Below, in pieces: positions 56,737 to 64,000 of a stretch of 64,000 bases of DNA. How positions within the stretch are numbered: the first letter of the stretch is position 1; the number at the start of each line of letters is the position of its first letter. The translations under genes and the position numbers were made by a program. A model generated the notes under the pieces. It searched no databases. It was not told the origin of the DNA and saw only the letters and a program-made list of their open reading frames with translations. The stretch is from contig JAEILZ010000005.1 in the NCBI GenBank assembly GCA_018873225.1, forward strand, positions 310,001 through 374,000. Direction: 5' to 3'. The DNA is from [Phialemoniopsis] sp. UDSM-2020. Its lineage: Eukaryota; Ascomycota; Sordariomycetes; Thyridiales; Thyridiaceae.

Positions 56737-58589
56737 TTTGCTGCTGGAGGGGCAACAGGGTCAGTCTGTGATGACGCTGGGCCAATCATTACGCAATGAG
56801 GGCCCACTCGTGAGACGGTGGGTCCTGAAGGGGAATACTTGAGATGAAGTGGAAGTGAACTTGAAGTGAGGTGCGAGTGGCATGCTAATCTCAGGTACAC
56901 TTGTTGAGAATGCAAGTACAGGGGGCACGAAAAGGTACATCATCAACCCTCAGAACGCTCCACACCTAACCGGGGAGCTCCAAGGGGATTGAGGCAGAGC
57001 TTCAGCATGGAAACTGATGGAGCTTCCCTTTGCTGACAACGCGAATCAAAACAAGAGCTGGTTGATCGGCGTCAAGACGAAACTCAAGACACACCCACAC
57101 ACTGGAGTGACTCCATTCGGGAAAGCGAGGGAAGGGAATTTGTGCAAAATGTTGAGATGATGCATGTGCAACAGCCCCCCGTTGATGACACGCATCTGAT
57201 GCTTGGACTGCTGGTGCTGCTGCTTGCTCACAGCAGCATGCAAGACACCCAGCTGCCACTCAGCAACCCGGGAAAACAACAGAAACGAGCACAGGTAACA
57301 GTGCAGCAAATGGGGCGATGGTGGCGCTCCTGGGCTTGTCCGCATCGGCAAAGCAGGCCAGAGGACCTGGAAGTGCCTCCGAGGCGGTGCGGCCCCAGAC
57401 CCAATCAAAGTCTCCGCATCAGCCGAACATGCAGCCCGGGTTTCGCTCGGCCAATGTTTGCAACGGGGGTAGGGACAACAAAAAAGCATGGCAGAGCCTG
57501 CAGGTGTGCTGGGCTCATGTTCCCTCTTTTGGCTTTGCCCCTAATCATCCATTGCCAATCATGCCCGTGTCCTTGTCAGTGGCCAATGGGTCTGCGAAGC
57601 ATGTTCCGTGGTGGTTGAGGCAGTGCTTCTTGCGTCAGAGGTTCAACCGCGCGGGTGTCGTCCTCCTTCAGCATTCTTGCAAATACCGTAGGTCCATCTC
57701 AGAAGACTTGGGCCAGGTAAGATGGGAATTTGTGCAATGAATGTATCAATGATATGAATAGGAGGCACTTCTGTAGCTGGAAGCTTCCAAACATGGCAGC
57801 AGCCGAATGCAGAGCTGCGAAGCGAAGTGACGGAAGGGGCGTGACAAGACGACACAAGGGAAGAGCTGCAAACGTACCTTTCTAAAGTCTCAAAGAGGAC
57901 AGTCTAAAGTACAAGTAGAAGATGTATAATACAAGAGAGGTGTAAAGAAGACGGCGAGACGGACGAGAATGCGGTTCGATGTTTTGACTCCTTGCTTAAC
58001 TATCTAGATCCGGACAGCTCCAAGTTTTCTAGGAGAGCTCCAGCACCCCTTTACCGATCTCTGCCTGAGGCATGGCGAGCACCATGTCTAGTTGCAGTTG
58101 CATGTGTATTGGGGATTTTTGCAACAGGACCACGCTTCAGAACTGGCATTTCCGAGCCGGTACTGACATGAAATTTCCAAGGGTTATTTAATCAATTGAC
58201 CCTCTTCTTTCGGCTCAAAACAGATCTCTATTGACATTGTTTTGCTGTAGACAGCGTTTCACTCAAGCAGAGTGTCCAGGTTCAGTCACGTGATCCACAG
58301 CGCACTCTCTGTGCTTTGGGCCGCCAGCTTGTCCCTTGGCGGATTGGATGGAGCATTGATTGACCTGGCTGACTTGGCTTGGTTTCCCATGTTCAGGTGT
58401 CAACGGGAGCCGCACAGGGGGCACGCACTCCAACATTTGACTTCCATCTAACCAAAAGCTTGCCCTCTCCCTTTGCGACACAAACCACGCCTGGTCCAGG
58501 GAGACTTACTCGCTCCGCTATCCTCGTCAACCTCTTATTTTTTTTTTCTCATTTCCTTTTCCCTCTTTCTAGCAAGCGACACGACAAAG
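56737..58589. other. 1.85-kb divergent promoter region
   Basis: Lies between the cyclophilin and epsin genes. A 158-codon open frame at 57142-57618 shows no family features. A pyrimidine-rich tract runs up to the epsin start. Confidence 0.45.
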
Positions 58590-60395
58590 ATGGATTTCAA
58601 CAGCCTCAAGGACCAGGTGTCCAATCTGAGCCTCTACGACCTCAAGGCCGGAGTGCGCAAGGTCCAAAATGGTAAGACGGATTGATTGCCCTTTTGTGCG
58701 CCGTTGCGCACCCAGAGCAAGCTACTAATCGAGATCCCTCACTGCAGCGGTCATGAATTACACAGAGATGGAGGCCAAGGTATGCTATTATCCCTTCCCT
58801 TCCGGATCGCCCCGGCCATCGCTGACGTAGCGTGATGCTTCATAGGTGCGGGAGGCCACCAACAACGAGCCCTGGGGAGCATCGTCAACATTGATGCAGG
58901 AGATTGCCAATGGCACCTTCAACTAGTACGCATATCTTCCTCCTCGTCTCCCCAATTTTCCCGAGTATCCGATCTAACCTGTGCCCACGACCACAGCCAG
59001 ACCCTGAACGAGATTATGCCCATGATATACCGCCGCTTCACCGAAAAGTCCGCCGAGGAATGGCGGCAGATCTACAAGTCCCTCCAGCTACTCGAGTTCC
59101 TCATCAAGCACGGCTCAGAACGAGTCATTGACGACGCCCGGTCACACCTCACCCTGCTCAAGATGCTGCGGCAGTTCCACTTTATCGACCAGAACGGCAA
59201 GGACCAGGGCATCAACGTCCGGAACCGCGCCAAGGAGCTCGCCGAGATGCTCGGCGACGTCGACCGCATCCGGGCCGAGAGGAAGAAGGCGCGCTCCAAC
59301 AAGGCCAAGTACACGGGCGTCGAGGGCGGCATGAGCTTTGGCGGCGGGTTCTCCAGCGGCGGCGGCAGCAGCCGGTATGGCGGATTCGGCAGCGAGTCTG
59401 CGGGCGCTGGAGGCGGCGGCCGTACCGAGTACGGTGGCTATTCGGGCGGCGTGTACGGCGATGGTGGCGGTTTCGGAGGCCAGACCAGCGACTACCAGGA
59501 GTCGAGCTCGAGCAGGCGAGCAGATAAGTTTGAGGAGTACGACGAGTACGACGAGGGAGAACGACCCGCACGGGGTGCCGAGTCCTCGCGGGCGGGCACG
59601 CGGCGCACGACGGGCGGCACACCAGTCAAGAAGGCAGAACCAAAGAAGAAGGAGCCCGAGGTGGACCTCTTCTCGTTTGACGAGCCTGCACAGACTTCTG
59701 CGGCACCTGCGGCCCCCGCGGCCGTACCCTCGAGCAGCTCTGGTCTGGCGGCGCTCTCCGCTCCGGCCGATGATGACGACTTTGACGACTTCCAGTCCGC
59801 AACACCTGAGCCTGCGGCGGGTGCTGGAGGTTTCGCCAAGCCCCTCGCTCCCCCAGTCACCAACAACGCGTCCGGAGCCCAGTTCGCCGCGCCCCAGCCC
59901 GTCTCTGCCCCCAAGCAGGCCAACCTCAGCGACATGGTCGGCATGTCGTCCATCTCCCCCACCTCGAGCACCGCCGCCACACCCGGTGCCATTTACTCCT
60001 CCTTCAGCTCCCCCATGGCCACCGGCTCCCAGGCGCCCAAGCCCACGGGTTACCAAGCTAGCGGACCCAACTACTTCCAGTCCGTGCAGGTTGGCCAGCA
60101 ACAGCAGCAATCGGCTGCCTCGACACCCGGCATGGGCATGGGTGCTATGAAGCCCGCTGCTTCTACGACCAGCGCTGCCAAGCCCGCCGGTGGCGACGCC
60201 TTTGGCTCCCTGTGGTCCCAGGCCAGCGGCGCCAAGAAGACGAGCTCATCGGGCGCTGGCCCGGCCATGGGCCAGCTCGCCAAGGAGAAGAGCGCCGCCG
60301 GTATCTGGGGCGCTCCTTCCTCGTCTTCTACGCCGATGCAGAGCAAGCCGCAACAGCAATTTGGCGGTGGTGGTTTGGATGACCTACTGGGCTAG
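58590..60395 (+). CDS. ENT3: ENTH-domain epsin, Ent3-like
   Basis: Four exons, 58590-58671, 58748-58779, 58846-58925 and 58997-60395, give 530 residues. The ENTH domain spans about residues 15-165: VREATNNEPWGASSTLMQEIA, YQTLNEIMPMIYRRF, WRQIYKSLQLLEFLIKHGSERVIDDAR, FHFIDQNGKDQGINVRNRAKEL. A Gly/Ser-rich linker and acidic-phenylalanine motifs follow (DLFSFDEP, DDDFDDFQSA), of the kind that bind the GGA and AP-1 ear domains. The C-terminus is DDLLG, clathrin-box-like. No ubiquitin-interacting motif is visible. This combination fits Ent3/epsinR, which works in clathrin-coated trafficking between trans-Golgi and endosomes, rather than the endocytic epsins Ent1/2. Confidence 0.92.
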
Positions 60396-62077
60396 GGTCT
60401 TCGTGTGGCATGACTACGTTGCGGATGGTCTACGGCATGAGGAAAACTGTTCTCTGGAAACATCGAAACGGGTGGCTCTTCCTCCATGCCTCCTTCCCTC
60501 TCTCCCTGCAGGCGGCCGATTCGAGCTATCAGATAGTGTGGTACAAAAAGAGAAAGGCGTCCAGGCGTTCAAAATACCAACCATTCTTAGCTTTAGTGTG
60601 CACGTACTCGATCTGGTAGTCTACCTACGATCAAATGATGTACCGCCCTTTGTGACATGAGAGTCATACAAGCTCTCGTAGATGTGAGGACGGCACGGCA
60701 CAGCCTTGATATAACCATGCACAAGATCGAGGTGTATGGATCGACAAAGACTGCAGATGCCTAGATTCAAGCATGCACGCTGCAACCCGTTTCTCGACCT
60801 GCCTCAAGGCCCGACTGGAGGGCGCCATAAAACAGGCCGCGCAGAAATGCTCGCACAAAGCAGGCTGGAAGGCCTTTGTCTTGTATGAATGGAGCGGCTT
60901 GCTTCCCCGGCCGAGGTCCCCTCCCTCCTTTCATTTCGCACGAACTCTAAACCCACATTCCCGGGTCGCCGTCCCAGCGGCCGGTTTCATGTGTCCCCTC
61001 CCAGAGCCTCAGTGGTCGCGCCCGGTATTTCGGGTCGCTTTGTTGAGGCTGGAGGCTGGTCGGTGGTGGAGGTCTAGAGCCGCTCTCCACGCCAAGCTGG
61101 TAAGTATTTTTGGCAGAGCCAACCAGCGCTGAAAGCCGGGGTGCTCCACCCACCGCGGGAGCCAAAACACCGCGCCGTAGGCTCTGCCGGGGCTTGATTG
61201 GCCCTGCGCTTCTGGCGGGCGTGTTTGTGTAAGCGCGATGAACTTTGCCCATTTCCTTTGCCCGACTCCCGTATTCATCGCGGTTAGCTTTTCTGGCCTT
61301 GACGCGCTCGCGGCTGGCAGGCATTCCTTGGACCAGCTAGGAATGATTATTATGCGATGACTGCTGGGCAAGTGATTGGTCTCTGGGTCGCGCGTTTGTA
61401 TGAATCCCTGAGTGAGGCTACCCGGGGGTGACAAGCGCTGGCGCTGGCTCTGGGTCGACAAAGAAGCCATCATGAAACCGTATGACGAGTCAATTAGATT
61501 ATGAGGGCCTCTTGCTTCTGGCTCTTTGTTTACTTGCTGTGGTGTAATGCTGGTCATGCTGCTTTTAGAAACTCCTTGCACATGAAACATGGCGCTGGAT
61601 GGCTGGCTGGCTCGTGTCCAAGGCAGGTGGTGATGATGAGCCTACTTAAGACCTCATGTCCGTCCTCGACGTTTGCAATGGGCTTTTCTTTTCTGCTCAT
61701 TCAATCAAAGCAAACTACATATTCCTGACAATCCTTTCCTTGTTGTATTTTTCCTTATTTCCTTGGGTTCAATTTCCTTGCTCTCATTCTCTATTTTTAC
61801 CGGTCTCTATCTCTTGGGTTTCTCTTTCGGATTTCCTTTTGGCAGGCTGGTTTTGCACTCCTTTTCAACGACAAGGACTCGGCTTACACACGAAGCCTAC
61901 GATTCACGTTCTTTGACATCATCAAGGAAGACACATCAACTCTCATTATCTGAAACGAGCAAAAAAAGTACTTTCTTTAGTGACACGACATTTCGACGAC
62001 CAAATTCTAAAAAGCATAAAGGGGAAACACACAACAGTCTCTCCAACACGTTTCGTTTGCAACATCTCCTTTTCACC
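60396..62077. other. 1.7-kb intergenic region
   Basis: 3' flank of the epsin gene and a long pyrimidine-rich promoter/leader (61.7-62.0 kb) of the MARVEL gene. No gene seen. Confidence 0.45.
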
Positions 62078-62925
62078 ATGGGTATGAAAGACCACGGCTA
62101 CTACGGCTGGGCCTTTGTCGCCGCCCGGCCCCTGCAGTTCGTCGCCCTCATCACCATTGTCGGTCTCGACGGCCACTTCATCGCCCAGATCGCCCAGGCG
62201 AAGCGCGCCGCCCCGGGCGAGCTGATCGGCACCCTCGTCATCGTAAGCTAATTCCACATCAAACCTCATCTCCTTCCTGTCCTAACAAGATCCCCACACA
62301 GGCCTGCATCTCCGTCCTCTGGACCCTCCTCTCCTTCACCGCCTACGACGACTCCCACATCCCCTACTTCGTCACCTGCGCCCTCGACGTCCTCTGCCTG
62401 ATCCCCTTCATCGTCATCGCCGCGCTGCTAGGCCAACCCCTGTCCTTCACGACGTGCTCCGACCTGCCCAAGGCCAGCGCCAAGGACAGCCTGTCCTTCC
62501 TCGCGCTGCCCATCAGCACCACCGGCGGGGACAAGATCAGCTACCTCCTCTTCGCCGGCGCCGAGCAGACCACCTGCTACGAGCTCATGGCCGCCTGGGG
62601 CCTCTCCATCGCGCTGTGCTGCCTCTTCGCCATCAGCGCCTTCGCCACGGCCTTCCTCTTCATCGGCAAGCGCCGCGCCGCCAAGCCTGCTGCTACGTCG
62701 CCCGAAGATGCGGAGCTGCGCGACTTTGCCGGACCGCCGCCCGCCAACAAGGAGTTTGACGATGCGAGCAGCTTCCACAGCGCGCACGGGGCGGACTTCC
62801 ACATGGTCGCGCCGCGGCCTCCGCCTCCGCCGGCGATCCATGTCAGCCGCCCGCACACGCCCGTCGGCGGGTACGCCACCATGCCTGAGCCGCAGCCTGC
62901 TCCGGTGCCGATGCACCGCGGCTAG
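62078..62925 (+). CDS. MARVEL-domain four-span membrane protein ending at a TAG
   Basis: Two exons, 62078-62242 and 62302-62925, give 262 residues; a second ATG two codons later may be used. Four hydrophobic spans are visible (PLQFVALITIVGLDGHFIA; ACISVLWTLLSF; YFVTCALDVLCLIPFIVIAAL; GLSIALCCLFAISAFATAFLF), the MARVEL pattern, with a cysteine pair in the loops. The cytoplasmic tail is Pro-rich (RPPPPPAIHV). MARVEL proteins organise sterol-rich membrane domains and tight apposition. The reading frame continues in phase past the TAG at 62923-62925 for 231 further codons (next entry), so the true C-terminus is open to question. Confidence 0.85.
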
Positions 62926-63621
62926 GAACTCGGGGCGCCGCGCGCGGTAGGAGCAGTAGGGACAGCTGAGGGTGACATGTACAGCACGAGAGACGGCGGC
63001 GTGGCGCCTGCTGCGGCAGTCGGGGCGCATCGTAGGGAGTACACCGGTGTCCCGCCCGCAAGCAGCGTCTACGACGACGACGGGCGGGGCATGGACACCA
63101 TTCCCATTGCGCTGTCGTCGCCGCTCTCGAGCCACCCGCCCAGCTTGACCACTACTGCCCATTCAAACGCGGCGCCCATGGGCAGGAGCCTCACGGGCAG
63201 CAACCGGTTCCAGGTGAACCAGACGCAGCAGAACAACCAGATGAACGTGGTCGTAATGGGCAGCAAGAATAACAGCGAGAACGAAGAACGGCCCGCTACG
63301 CGGGGTAAGGGGAGCCGGTTCCGTGAGGAGCGCGACTCGGTGTGGCTGCGCCGCCTGGAGCGCAAGGACAGGAAGCCCGTGCTCGTGGTGCCGACGAGCC
63401 CCGTGGCGGCGCCGCTCGAGATCGTCCCGCCGACGCCCGCGTCGCCGCAGGCGCAGCAGAAGCCGAAGCGCAAGACGATCTTTGAGATCATCGACGGGTG
63501 GTGGGACCTCGGCCTGCTGCGCGGCGGGACGGTGAGGGGCCGCACGGCGCCATTCCCCAGCAGCAGCGGGAGGGCCAAGGCGGCGGCGCGTGGTAATAAT
63601 GATGCGGCTGGGTTTGTCTAA
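62926..63621 (+). other. long in-frame open extension after the MARVEL TAG
   Basis: The same frame runs 231 codons from the TAG to a TAA at 63619-63621. Codons end predominantly in G or C, as in real genes of this window. The content is hydrophilic: an N/Q-rich stretch, an RDSVWLRRLERKDRKPVLVVP segment and a conserved-looking KRKTIFEIIDGWWDLGLLRGG. The first ATG is at 62977, so a separate overlapping-promoter gene of 214 residues is possible. No intron with matching phase removes the TAG: all nearby GT donors are phase 0 or 2 while the available acceptors need phase 1. Confidence 0.65.
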
Positions 63622-63807
63622 TGGCGGGCGTTGGTAGTATCTAAATTGAACAAAATCTGGCTGGAGTTTTTGGGTTAGTAATAGATTGGCTTCAAAAGTA
63701 GAAATGGAAATAATCGGTTACCATCAGATCGCTCCCTTCAAATCCCAGTCGTGCCATTTGCTCCTGGCAGAACAAGACGGTATCGTCGAATGACGTGGAT
63801 CTCCTAT

Positions 63808-64000
63808 TCACACCATGAGCACCCTCCGCCCGAGCACATTGAAGCACTTGGCAAAGTCCCAGTCGCCGCCGCCGTGCGTCTCAATCTCGTCTCTCTTGGC
63901 CCAGACGGCCTCCATGATGGCCAGCGCCTCCTTGAGCAGGCCGTACACCTCGAGGCTGCCGACGGCCGCGACGAGGCCCCGGAACGCGCACTCCTCCTCC
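63808..64000 (-). CDS. 3' end of a gene truncated by the window edge
   Basis: A reverse frame enters from the right edge and ends at a TGA at 63810-63808, giving 63 residues with strong coding bias. Text such as FRGLVAAVGSLEVYGLLKEALAIMEAVWAKRDE and DWDFAKCFNVLGRRVLMV reads like the C-terminal helix of a fungal transcription factor, but that is a guess. The start lies outside the window. Confidence 0.6.
   Translation of the reverse strand, partial: EEECAFRGLVAAVGSLEVYGLLKEALAIMEAVWAKRDEIETHGGGDWDFAKCFNVLGRRVLMV

Noticed and set aside
57142..57618. 158-codon frame between cyclophilin and epsin genes
   Set aside because: Composition random-like and located in a divergent promoter.
59142..60110. 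322-codon reverse frame opposite the epsin gene
   Set aside because: Antisense of the low-complexity epsin tail.
62868..62975. an intron removing the MARVEL TAG
   Set aside because: Available donors are phase 0 or 2 and usable acceptors need phase 1, so no join restores the downstream frame.

Overview
The window is from the nuclear genome of a filamentous ascomycete, probably a sordariomycete. Genes sit on both strands without operons. They carry short GT-AG introns of about 50-70 nt, and codons ending in G or C dominate. Lineage-typical families are present: a HET-domain protein, a PTH11-like/SAT4 rhodopsin-fold receptor, Zn2Cys6 regulators, a Zps1/Pra1-type zincophore, and a cyclophilin gene laid out like the Neurospora mitochondrial/cytosolic cyclophilin. 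I find no rRNA, tRNA, CRISPR array or intact transposon.

Layout. 0.9-7.4 kb: a TPR protein, a MYND zinc-finger protein and a HET protein interrupted by one in-frame TAG. 8.0-10.7 kb: a small secreted cupin-like protein and a secreted GH16 glucanase-like enzyme. 11.1-17.6 kb: a zinc-acquisition locus made of a ZIP transporter with five exon-encoded CHxHG motifs outside the membrane, a wall-anchored protein with four GCEPHGDHWHC repeats, and the zincophore. 17.8-19.5 kb: a multi-pass membrane protein. 20.1-27.7 kb: a likely catabolic group of a Dal5-family permease, a TauD-type dioxygenase, a Zn2Cys6 regulator and a DHDPS/NAL-family aldolase. 28.1-29.4 kb: a delta-12-like desaturase, followed by almost 3 kb without a gene.

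32.3-42.0 kb: an unknown conserved protein, a DyP peroxidase with a possible mitochondrial presequence, a PTH11-like receptor, a secreted carboxylesterase, a sugar-transporter remnant and a cysteine-rich secreted protein. 42-47 kb is gene-poor, with a truncated gene and a two-TM membrane protein. 47.3-64 kb is mostly housekeeping: hemerythrin-like protein, Sti1 co-chaperone, RNA polymerase III subunit RPC6, dual-targeted cyclophilin, Ent3-type epsin, and a MARVEL protein whose frame continues 231 codons past its TAG. A truncated gene runs off the right edge.

The strongest lead is the zinc locus. In the transporter, five decapeptide metal motifs are each cut by a phase-2 intron inside codon 8, so exons 2-5 are symmetric cassettes. 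The first motif of the neighbouring wall protein is cut by an intron at exactly the same codon and phase. That points to exon duplication or shuffling of a zinc-ligand module between a transporter and its wall-bound partner, and to possible splice control of motif number. The second lead is the pair of in-frame TAG codons in the HET and MARVEL genes, candidates for stop-codon readthrough or A-to-I mRNA editing. All exon borders were derived by reading splice sites and frames by eye and were not checked against transcripts.
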